Shown in pieces: positions 1 to 5,009 of a stretch of DNA of 5,111 nucleotides. The stretch's first letter is position 1. Each line of letters opens with the position of its first letter. The stretch is from an uncultured Oscillospiraceae bacterium (GTDB lineage Bacteria > Bacillota > Clostridia > Oscillospirales > Oscillospiraceae), in assembly GCA_934567115.1 (NCBI GenBank), contig CAKTJA010000106.1, positions 1 through 5,111 on the forward strand, read 5' to 3'. Below the pieces are notes generated by a model. It was not told the origin of the DNA. It did not search any database and saw nothing but the letters and a program-made list of their open reading frames with translations. Position numbers and translations under genes: made by a program.

Positions 1-423
1 TGCGACGCCACCATGTGCGACCAGTTCCTCGGCATCGGCGTTCCCGCCCCCATCTATGTTGACAAGTACGACGAGCTGGGTCTCTCCCGCAACATGCTCT
101 CCCGTACGCTGGAGGACGCCGGCACCCTCTGGGCCGTCATGTTCCCCTGGACCGGCTGCGGCGCGTATCAGCACGGCGTTCTGGGCATCAGCCCGTTCGT
201 GTTCTTCCCCTTCGCGTTCGTCAACCTGCTCAACCCCATTTACGCTTATGTTACCGCTCTGCTCGGCCGCAACATTTTCTGGGCCGACGGTTCTTACACC
301 AACCTGTTTGGCAAGACCAAGGCCGGCAAGCCCGCCGGTGCGCCTGAGGAGGCCCACAAGAGGGCTGTCGCCAATCTTGAGGCCCGCCGCGCCGCCGGCA
401 AGGCCCCTAAGATCAACGCGTGA
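1..423 (+). CDS. nhaC: NhaC-family Na+/H+ antiporter, C-terminal part (5' end outside window)
   Basis: The reading frame is open from base 1 to the TGA at 421-423, giving the last 140 residues of a membrane transporter. The stretch GLSRNMLSRTLEDAGTLW followed by FPWTGCGAY matches the conserved C-terminal core of the NhaC family (usually LSRTLEDSGT then PWNTCGA), and an aromatic hydrophobic segment (FVFFPFAFVNLLNPIYAYV) forms the last helix. The family exchanges Na+ for H+ across the cytoplasmic membrane; some members instead couple organic acids (malate/lactate), and this fragment cannot tell these apart. The protein ends in a basic, Ala/Lys-rich tail of about 40 residues that is probably cytoplasmic and disordered. 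The internal ATG at 13-15 lies within conserved sequence and is not the true start. A hairpin follows 13 bp after the stop. Family assignment is firm; exact substrate is not. Confidence 0.88.
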   Translation, partial: CDATMCDQFLGIGVPAPIYVDKYDELGLSRNMLSRTLEDAGTLWAVMFPWTGCGAYQHGVLGISPFVFFPFAFVNLLNPIYAYVTALLGRNIFWADGSYTNLFGKTKAGKPAGAPEEAHKRAVANLEARRAAGKAPKINA

Positions 424-436
424 TCTGATCCCGGTG

Positions 437-465
437 TAAGGCGTGCGCCGCGCGCGCACGCCTTA
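437..465 (+). terminator. Stem-loop between nhaC and the next gene, probable intrinsic terminator
   Basis: A perfect 11-bp stem (437-447 TAAGGCGTGCG pairing with 455-465) closes a 7-nt GC-rich loop. It begins 13 bp after the antiporter stop. The following bases, TCCGTTTAG, give only a weak T tract, so termination may be partial and some transcripts could run on into the gene at 490. The stem ends 24 nt before that gene's GTG, close to its ribosome binding site. Confidence 0.55.
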
Positions 466-474
466 TCCGTTTAG

Positions 475-480
475 AAAGGA
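475..480 (+). promoter_or_regulatory. Ribosome binding site AAAGGA fixing the GTG start at 490
   Basis: AAAGGA lies 9 nt before GTG 490-492. This is what selects the GTG as start: the first in-frame ATG downstream is codon 44, inside the first predicted membrane helix. Confidence 0.7.
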
Positions 481-489
481 ACTGCCATC

Positions 490-993
490 GTGAGACAATC
501 GCTTCCGTGGGAATCCGTCCCGCCTCCGATCTATACGGCGCGTCTGCCCAAGCCGCGAAAGCGGTGGGTCGTGGTGGGCGGATGGATACTCGTCTGCTGT
601 CTGCTGCTGTACGGATTGATGTCCAGAGAGAGGAACGCTCTGCTTTCGGTCATCTCCTTCGCATTCGCGGTGCTCTACACGCTTACGCTTCTGACGAAGA
701 AAGAGGCTGTGGTCACCGTCCGCGGATTGGAGATATTCTATCAGATGCAGGTCACGACGCACTACGACTTCTTCCCGTGGGAGAAGATCAACGCCATCGT
801 CTCCGAGGACAGGAAGCATCCCGATCTCATTCGGCTGCACATCGGCTACGGCTCGATGGAAAAGGCGCTGTTCTTCACCCGGTCGGACGCGGAAGCGATC
901 CGGAAGCTGGCGAAGGAGAAAAATCCGGCGATCCGCATTATGGATTATGAAAACGCACAGCGGCCGGAGAAGGCGAAACGGAAAAGAAAATAA
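490..993 (+). CDS. Small two-helix membrane protein of unknown function, possible YcxB/PH-like cytoplasmic domain
   Basis: This is a 167-residue protein starting at GTG with AAAGGA upstream. Residues 1-25 are polar and end in a basic cluster (PKPRKR). Two hydrophobic segments follow, about 26-44 (WVVVGGWILVCCLLLYGLM) and 50-68, joined by a very short polar turn (SRERN), so they form a helical hairpin with both ends in the cytoplasm. Residues about 72-148 look like a small beta-rich domain with alternating strands, a central FFPWEKI at 94-100, and a final helix with the pattern DAEAIRKLAKE. Two helices followed by a beta domain with an F-W-x-K-I signature resemble YcxB-like or bacterial PH-like proteins, but this rests on pattern alone. 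The C-terminus is strongly basic (EKAKRKRK). I do not recognise the gene. It lies 66 bp after the antiporter, past a hairpin, so co-transcription is uncertain. Start, end and membrane topology are well supported; function is not. Confidence 0.8.
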   Translation: MRQSLPWESVPPPIYTARLPKPRKRWVVVGGWILVCCLLLYGLMSRERNALLSVISFAFAVLYTLTLLTKKEAVVTVRGLEIFYQMQVTTHYDFFPWEKINAIVSEDRKHPDLIRLHIGYGSMEKALFFTRSDAEAIRKLAKEKNPAIRIMDYENAQRPEKAKRKRK

Positions 994-998
994 CGCGT

Positions 999-1026
999 AA
1001 AAATAACGCCGGGGATCCCCCGGCGT
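999..1026 (-). terminator. GC-rich stem-loop in the convergent gap, T tract on the minus strand
   Basis: A perfect 9-bp stem (1006-1014 ACGCCGGGG with 1018-1026) closes a 3-nt loop. Read on the - strand it is followed by TATTTTTA (T run at 1003-999), the arrangement of an intrinsic terminator for leftward transcription. On the + strand the following CATTTAAG is a poor T tract, although the stem sits only 12 bp after the 490-993 stop. It may act as a backup terminator for the leftward genes and a weak one for the rightward gene. Confidence 0.5.
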
Positions 1027-1031
1027 CATTT

Positions 1032-1073
1032 AAGCTGAGGATTGAGGCGCTGCGCCCCGACTCTCAGCTTTTA
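1032..1073 (+). terminator. Probable intrinsic terminator of the 490-993 gene
   Basis: An 8-bp outer stem, AAGCTGAG (1032-1039) with CTCAGCTT (1063-1070), encloses a smaller GC hairpin (GGCG 1046-1049 with CGCC 1053-1056). On the + strand it runs directly into TTTTATGTTGTG, a moderate T-rich tail. It lies 38 bp beyond the stop of the small membrane protein gene and is the better of the two + strand candidates. Confidence 0.5.
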
Positions 1074-1138
1074 TGTTGTGAGTGGTGTTCTCAACAGTTT
1101 GTGCAAAATAAGCCGCGATTTTCCGCAGCGTTTGGTCG

Positions 1139-1178
1139 AAAAACGCCGGACTTAACGATGCCGAAAGTCCTCCGGCGT
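1139..1178 (-). terminator. Intrinsic terminator of the leftward methyltransferase gene
   Basis: On the - strand an 8-bp stem ACGCCGGA/TCCGGCGT (1171-1178 with 1143-1150) encloses a second short stem (AAG at 1165-1167 with CTT at 1151-1153, offset by a 3-nt bulge). It ends in TTTTT (1143-1139). It starts 19 nt past the methyltransferase stop codon. Position, stem and T tract all fit a Rho-independent terminator for the HAD-rsmI-methyltransferase transcript. Confidence 0.75.
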
Positions 1179-1197
1179 CGGTTTCCTTTGTCGGCGC

Positions 1198-2358
1198 TCA
1201 GGGCGCTGTGCGGCTCTTTTCAACGGCAAGCTCCAGCAGCGTCTGACGAAAGCCGTACCGCTCCGCAAGGGCCTGTGCCGTGCGGAGACCGCCGTCCGTC
1301 CGGCGGCGGTTTTTTACGCAGCGCAGCATCAGGTTTTTGGGGGAGTGCTCGAAGTCCACAAACTCGATCACGTCCACGCTGTAGCCCATGTCCTCCAGCA
1401 CGGCGGCGCGGATGGAGTCGGTCAGCAGAGCGGAAAACCGCTCCTTCAATATGCCGTGCCGAAGCAGAAGGTCGAAGTCTCCCCCGCTGTGTATGGAGCT
1501 GTTGACCTCGTGCTGACAGCAGGGAACGGAAAAAATGTGCTGCACATTCTTTTCGACCGCGTACCACAGCGCGTGATCCGTCGCCGTGTCACAGGCGTGG
1601 AGCGTAACGACCATGTCCACATGCGTATCGGCGAGCGTGTCGCGCGTAACGTCGCTGACCACGAAGCGGAGACCGTCGTAGCCATATTTGCGCGCGACGG
1701 CGTTGCAGTGCTCCACCACGTCCTCCTTCAGGTCGTAGCCGATGATCTCCGCCCTGACGCCGCGCTTGACCGTAAAGTAGTAGTAGAGAATAAAGGTCAG
1801 ATACGACTTTCCGCAGCCGAAGTCCAAGACGGTGATCTCCGTCTTTCCGGACGCGCGGAACGCGTCGTCGATCAGCTCGATAAACCGGTTGATCTGGCGG
1901 TATTTATCGTATTTCGCCTTCACAATGCGAAAGTCCGGCGTGAAAACCCCGAGGTCCACCAGCGCGGGAATGTTCTCCCCCTCGGAGAGAATGTACTCCT
2001 TTGCGCGGTCGTGCGAGCGCGAGGGGGCGCTCCGCCGCGCCTCTCCCCTTGCGGTGCACCGATAGCTGCCATCCACTTTGCGGACGTACTGCCGCGTCTC
2101 CGTCTCCGTACACAGCGTGACCTGACGGAACAGGCCGTCCAGCTCGCGCTCGAAAAGCTCCGGAAGCTCGCCGCGCGCAATGTTGCGGTGCGACACCTTC
2201 TGCCCCTGCTGATACTCCAGCTGGAAAAACGCTTTCCCGCGCAGCGTCACGGGGCGGGCGGTGACGCGTCGAAAGCCGATGCGCGCGACCGGCTCGCTGA
2301 GAACAAGTCGGGTGAGCGTGTCGAGCCGCTCGGTCAGATCGCTCAGAATGCCGCTCAT
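1198..2358 (-). CDS. Class I SAM-dependent methyltransferase (Methyltransf_32-like), substrate unknown
   Basis: This 386-residue protein has a Rossmann-type methyltransferase domain at about residues 172-350. The S-adenosylmethionine-binding motif I is DFGCGKSYLTF at 179-189, the acidic ribose contact is YDLKED at 208-213, and SDV (235-237) precedes the LHACDTATD motif at 253-261. A conspicuous PCCQHE follows at 279-284, and EFVDFEHSPKNLMLR at 332-346. These signatures match the Methyltransf_32 group, which also includes eukaryotic METTL25/RRNAD1-like proteins. About 115 N-terminal residues form a separate region, and the conserved-looking HDRAKEYIL (116-124) and KYDKYRQINRF (149-159) lead into the catalytic domain. 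The ATG overlaps the rsmI stop by 4 bp (ATGA), with GAGAGG 8 nt upstream inside rsmI, so translation is probably coupled. A strong terminator follows the stop. The neighbour suggests an RNA or translation-related substrate, but that is inference. Confidence 0.9.
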   Translation of the reverse strand: MSGILSDLTERLDTLTRLVLSEPVARIGFRRVTARPVTLRGKAFFQLEYQQGQKVSHRNIARGELPELFERELDGLFRQVTLCTETETRQYVRKVDGSYRCTARGEARRSAPSRSHDRAKEYILSEGENIPALVDLGVFTPDFRIVKAKYDKYRQINRFIELIDDAFRASGKTEITVLDFGCGKSYLTFILYYYFTVKRGVRAEIIGYDLKEDVVEHCNAVARKYGYDGLRFVVSDVTRDTLADTHVDMVVTLHACDTATDHALWYAVEKNVQHIFSVPCCQHEVNSSIHSGGDFDLLLRHGILKERFSALLTDSIRAAVLEDMGYSVDVIEFVDFEHSPKNLMLRCVKNRRRTDGGLRTAQALAERYGFRQTLLELAVEKSRTAP

Positions 2359-3239
2359 GAGCCGAACCTCTCTTTCAGCGCGAGATGCGCGGCGTACAGC
2401 TCGTTCTTGCTGTAGGTGTTGTTCTCGTCCCCAAGCAGCAGACGAATGGCCTCCTTCGCCGTGCAGTCATTGCGAACCATGCAGTCTGCCAGAAGCGCCT
2501 CGGGGGATGAGATGTGCTCCACCTCCGTGATCAGATAGTCCTCCTCCACCTCGCACAGAAGGACGTATTCGCCCTTGTCATAGCTCCCCTTGGCAAGCAG
2601 CTGCTCGCGGACCTCCGCTGGCGTGCCGCGGAAGGTCGCCTCGTGAAGCTTGGTCATGTCGTTGCACAGGCACAGCCGTACGCCCGCCTGCTCGCCGATG
2701 AAGAACTCCACCGCGTCCATGATGCGCTTCGGACTTTCGTAAAAGCAGTAGGTCCGCGTGTCCCCGCGCCGCATCATCGAAAGCGCCTTGCGGCGCTCCG
2801 CCGTCTCGCGCGGGAAAAAGCCGAAGAAGAAAAAGGTCGAGAGATCGAAGCCGGAGATGGAAAGAGCCGTGACCGCCGCGCAGGCCCCCGGCACGCCGAC
2901 CACGCGGATCCCCGCTTCGATGGCGGCGCGGATCAGCTCGTTTCCCGGGTCGGAGATGCAGGGCGTGCCCGCGTCCGTGATAACGGCGACGTTTTTCCCC
3001 TGCTGGAGCTGGCTGATGAACCATTTTGCCTTGCCGTACTCGTTGAATTTGTGGTTGGCGGAGAGCTGGCTGCCCCGTATGCCGAGCTTGTTGAGCAGCA
3101 CGACGCTGCGGCGGGTGTCCTCCGCCGCGATGATATCCGCCGTTTCCAGAATCTGGCGGCCGCGCTCGGTCATGTCGCGCGAATTGCCGATCGGCGTTGC
3201 GACAATGTAGAGCGAGCCGGGCGTGAGCCTTTCTTCCAT
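2355..3239 (-). CDS. rsmI: RsmI, 16S rRNA (cytidine-1402 2'-O)-methyltransferase
   Basis: RsmI transfers a methyl group from S-adenosylmethionine to the 2' oxygen of C1402 in 16S rRNA. Together with RsmH's N4 methylation this tunes the decoding centre at the P site. The 294-residue length is normal for the family. Diagnostic motifs, in order, are TPIGN (15-19), AAEDTR (38-43), ITDAGTPCISDPG (87-99), VPGACAAVTAL (116-126), FYESPKR (166-172), NDMTKLHE (193-200) and KGEYVLL (222-228). Residues about 245-290 (AKEAIRLLLG, then YSKNELYAAHLAL) form the usual C-terminal helical domain. The ATG at 3239 has an ideal AAGGAGG 8 nt upstream. That site lies just past the preceding HAD gene's stop, only 13 bp away, so the genes are co-transcribed; the 3' end overlaps the next gene by 4 bp. 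The identification is secure; nothing looks truncated or inactivated. Confidence 0.97.
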   Translation of the reverse strand: MEERLTPGSLYIVATPIGNSRDMTERGRQILETADIIAAEDTRRSVVLLNKLGIRGSQLSANHKFNEYGKAKWFISQLQQGKNVAVITDAGTPCISDPGNELIRAAIEAGIRVVGVPGACAAVTALSISGFDLSTFFFFGFFPRETAERRKALSMMRRGDTRTYCFYESPKRIMDAVEFFIGEQAGVRLCLCNDMTKLHEATFRGTPAEVREQLLAKGSYDKGEYVLLCEVEEDYLITEVEHISSPEALLADCMVRNDCTAKEAIRLLLGDENNTYSKNELYAAHLALKERFGS

Positions 3240-3247
3240 GGCGCGTT

Positions 3248-3254
3248 CCTCCTT
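3248..3254 (-). promoter_or_regulatory. Strong Shine-Dalgarno AAGGAGG of rsmI, overlapping the HAD gene stop
   Basis: On the - strand the sequence reads TTTTAAGGAGGAACGCGCC before the rsmI ATG. The TAA stop of the HAD gene (3255-3253) shares its last two bases with AAGGAGG, so a ribosome ending HAD translation stands on the rsmI initiation site, which favours re-initiation. Confidence 0.85.
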
Positions 3255-4131
3255 AAAACAGACCGAACTGATCGGGGTCGTCTCCCCTTCCGACGGCGCG
3301 GAGCTGCTCGGCGTTCTTCTCGTTCAGCGCGTCGGAGACCGCCATTCTGCGCAGAATGTTGCGCACGGTCCCGTCAAGCTCCGTCTCCTCGCGATAGTCG
3401 GCGGGAAAAATGAAGTCCACGCGTCCGTCCGCCAGAAGCTTCTCCACGCCCACGCGGTTGCTTTGCTGGTAAACGGCGATGGCCTGTCCGCCGTAGGCGC
3501 GCATCATCTTCATGCACGGCACGTCGGAAAGCCCGTCGCCGATATAGATCATGTTGGTGAACGGCACGCGCTTGGAGTCGTCGGGCATGGAGTCGTTCAG
3601 CTCCCGGTCGCGCGCGATGTCAAGAATGCCCTTGTTGATGCGGTAGACAAACTGCGTTTTGTTCGTAAAGTTGACGTCCAGCTTCGGCCATGCGGCAAGA
3701 CCGTCCTCGTCGTAGTAAAATTCGCAGGCGTAGATCTGCCGGAACTCGTGCGCGATGCCGCTGCCCTCGATGATCTCACGAAGACCGGACGAGATCACAT
3801 AATGCTCCACCTCCACGCCAAGCTCCTTGCCGTAGCCGCCGATGCGCGAGAACCATTCGCGCACGCCGGGAAACAGCTCGATGGACCGGCCCGAGCGGAC
3901 AAGGTACTCCCTGTCGAGCCGAATGCCCTGCGCGCGGCACTCGTGGATCATCGTATACATGTAGGCAAGCAGACTGTCCATTTTGTTCTCGCGTCCGAAG
4001 CTGTTTGCCTTGCGCCAGAACTCCTCCGGCGTAAAGCCGAGGGAGGGAATGAAGGCGTAATCCTCCATATCCGTGGTGCAGAGCGTTTTGTCAAAGTCGT
4101 AGAGAATGGCGACGATGGGACGTTTGGTCAT
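3253..4131 (-). CDS. HAD-superfamily hydrolase (phosphoserine-phosphatase-like)
   Basis: From the ATG at 4131 this is a 292-residue cytoplasmic hydrolase, probably a phosphatase using an aspartyl-phosphate intermediate. HAD motif I is YDFDKTLCT (11-19), with nucleophile D12 and general acid D14. Motif II is VISSG (112-116). A lysine for motif III is likely among K150, K158 and K167. Motif IV is YIGDGLSDVPCM (196-207), with Mg2+-binding D199 and D203. Residues about 20-105, rich in helix, sit between motifs I and II as a C1-type cap that would set substrate choice. The substrate cannot be read from the sequence. The frame stays open to a TTG at 4185 (18 extra residues, MERSVRF...), but that TTG has no upstream ribosome binding site and the extra residues are encoded by a hairpin, so I prefer 4131. 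The gene leads the HAD-rsmI-methyltransferase cluster and is cut off from the DivIVA gene by a terminator. Family is secure; start is moderately so. Confidence 0.88.
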   Translation of the reverse strand: MTKRPIVAILYDFDKTLCTTDMEDYAFIPSLGFTPEEFWRKANSFGRENKMDSLLAYMYTMIHECRAQGIRLDREYLVRSGRSIELFPGVREWFSRIGGYGKELGVEVEHYVISSGLREIIEGSGIAHEFRQIYACEFYYDEDGLAAWPKLDVNFTNKTQFVYRINKGILDIARDRELNDSMPDDSKRVPFTNMIYIGDGLSDVPCMKMMRAYGGQAIAVYQQSNRVGVEKLLADGRVDFIFPADYREETELDGTVRNILRRMAVSDALNEKNAEQLRAVGRGDDPDQFGLF

Positions 4132-4141
4132 ATCTTTCTTT

Positions 4142-4181
4142 GTACGCTTCCGCGTGGAGACGGGGAAGCGTACGCTCCTTT
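4142..4181 (-). promoter_or_regulatory. Leader hairpin with distant Shine-Dalgarno upstream of the HAD gene
   Basis: On the - strand AAAGGAG (4181-4175) is followed after one base by a perfect 10-bp stem, GTACGCTTCC (4173-4164) with GGAAGCGTAC (4151-4142), around a 12-nt loop. Then come 10 nt, AAAGAAAGAT, and the ATG at 4131. Linear spacing from AAAGGAG to ATG is 43 nt, too long for normal initiation. With the stem folded it falls to about 11 unpaired bases. There is no T tract after the stem on this strand, so it is not a terminator. The alternative is that the weak purine run AAAGAAAG serves as ribosome binding site and the hairpin has another role. Confidence 0.5.
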
Positions 4182-4192
4182 CCAAATTGTGC

Positions 4193-4212
4193 GGCGCGCG
4201 GTCCGCCGCGCC
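4193..4212. repeat. Short GC-rich inverted repeat in the 4132-4267 intergenic region
   Basis: GGCGCG (4193-4198) pairs with CGCGCC (4207-4212) around an 8-nt GC-rich loop. It lies between the DivIVA terminator and the HAD leader hairpin, so the 136-bp gap is almost entirely made of three successive stem-loops. A 6-bp GC repeat can arise by chance in such GC-rich sequence. Confidence 0.3.
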
Positions 4213-4229
4213 GGGGACGGCGACAGAAA

Positions 4230-4260
4230 TCAGGGAAGGCGGTAGAGCCGCCTTCCCTGA
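4230..4260 (-). terminator. Intrinsic terminator after the DivIVA-domain gene
   Basis: A perfect 13-bp stem, TCAGGGAAGGCGG (- strand 4260-4248) with its complement 4242-4230, closes a 5-nt loop. On the - strand it is followed by TTTCTGTC. It begins 7 nt after the DivIVA-gene stop (4270-4268). The stem is very strong and the T tract moderate. It should separate the cell-division genes from the HAD-rsmI cluster, at least in part. Confidence 0.75.
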
Positions 4261-4267
4261 AAACAGT

Positions 4268-4987
4268 TTACTCCTCGCCGTGATAGTTCCGACCGAATTT
4301 CAGATCGCTCAGCGAGATCACGCGGGTCGCGGAATCGACGAACGGGTTGTCCGTCTCGCCGCCGTCATCCCCGCCGTCCGCCGGCGCGTCCGGTTCGACC
4401 GCGGGCATGTCCGCCGCCTCCTGCGGCGCCTCTGCTGCGTCGCCGAGACGGAAGGAGTCCATAATGCTCTTTTCGATCTCCCCCACATCGGCGGCAGCGG
4501 GAGCCGGCTCCGCCTCCTGCGCGGCGGCGGGAACGGTCCCCAGCTCGGGCAGGTCCTCAAGCAGCTTCAACTCGCGCTCATACACGTCGCGCACACGGGC
4601 AAGGAACTCCGCCGTTTCCGCCTTGGCGGCGCTCAGCCGCTGCTCCTCCCGCGTGACCTCGTCATGCAGCGCGCCGATCTTCCGGTTTGCCTCGCTCTCG
4701 GCGTTGGCGAGCATGGCCTTCTTCTTTTCCTCCGCTTCCTCGACCATGGTGTTGGCCATCTTCTGCGCGGTCAGCAGAGCGGCGCGCATGGCGTCCTCGG
4801 TCGCGCGGTATTCCTCCACCTTGTCGACAAGAATCTTCAGCTTTGCCTTGAGCGCGGCGTTTTCCTTGTAAAGCGCGGTGTAATCCTCCGTCAGCTCGTC
4901 AAGAAATTCGTCCACCATCGCCATGTTGTAGCCGCCCATGACGGCCTTGGAAAACGCGCGGTTGGATACCTCCTGCGGCGTCAGCAT
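4268..4987 (-). CDS. divIVA: DivIVA-domain cell division/polarity protein
   Basis: This 239-residue protein begins LTPQEVSNRAFSKAVMGGYNMAMVDEFLDEL, the N-terminal DivIVA domain that binds curved membrane at septa and poles and recruits partners. Residues about 25-145 are charged, heptad-like and almost free of helix breakers, indicating a long coiled coil for oligomerisation. About 150-212 is an acidic Ala/Pro/Asp-rich linker, probably disordered. The last 20 or so residues (TRVISLSDLKFGRNY at 221-235) return to ordered-looking sequence. B. subtilis DivIVA is shorter and uses F17 and R18 at the domain tip to touch the membrane; here the corresponding loop reads AVMGGY (15-20), with hydrophobic V16/M17 but no arginine. 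GGAGGGG lies 6 nt before the ATG. It starts 22 bp after sepF in the same direction, the usual division-cluster neighbourhood, and is followed by a terminator. Family is secure; whether it works at poles, septum or side wall is unknown. Confidence 0.93.
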   Translation of the reverse strand: MLTPQEVSNRAFSKAVMGGYNMAMVDEFLDELTEDYTALYKENAALKAKLKILVDKVEEYRATEDAMRAALLTAQKMANTMVEEAEEKKKAMLANAESEANRKIGALHDEVTREEQRLSAAKAETAEFLARVRDVYERELKLLEDLPELGTVPAAAQEAEPAPAAADVGEIEKSIMDSFRLGDAAEAPQEAADMPAVEPDAPADGGDDGGETDNPFVDSATRVISLSDLKFGRNYHGEE

Positions 4988-5009
4988 CGTTCACCCCTCC
5001 GTCCGTCGT

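Noticed and set aside
463..1029. 188-codon - strand open frame opposite the small membrane protein gene
   Set aside because: The + strand frame has a good ribosome binding site, two membrane helices and normal amino acid use; the - strand frame is rich in Arg/His and runs into both flanking hairpins.
1101..1505. 134-codon + strand open frame starting in the convergent gap
   Set aside because: Crosses the minus-strand terminator and continues antisense to the methyltransferase, has no ribosome binding site, and is Arg/Ser/Pro-rich as expected for a shadow frame.
1345..2415. Long open frame of 356 codons on the + strand across the methyltransferase and the 3' end of rsmI
   Set aside because: It is antisense to two well-supported genes. 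The translation has no recognisable domain and is the sort of open frame GC-rich third-position bias produces on the opposite strand.
2514..3413. 299-codon + strand open frame opposite rsmI
   Set aside because: Arg/Ala/His-rich low-information translation, entirely antisense to rsmI and the HAD 3' end, and no motif visible.
4142..4173. 10-bp stem-loop before the HAD gene as an intrinsic terminator
   Set aside because: Neither strand has a T tract after the stem (AAAGAAAG on the - strand, GCTCCTTTCC on the + strand), so a translational role is more likely than termination.
4186..4191. CACAAT on the - strand as a possible -10 box for the HAD gene
   Set aside because: Only four of six consensus positions match and there is no -35-like sequence at the right distance; the upstream bases are GC-only.
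3223..4245. 340-codon + strand open frame opposite the HAD gene
   Set aside because: Antisense shadow of a gene with intact catalytic motifs. It also runs through the leader hairpins, which a real gene would be unlikely to do.
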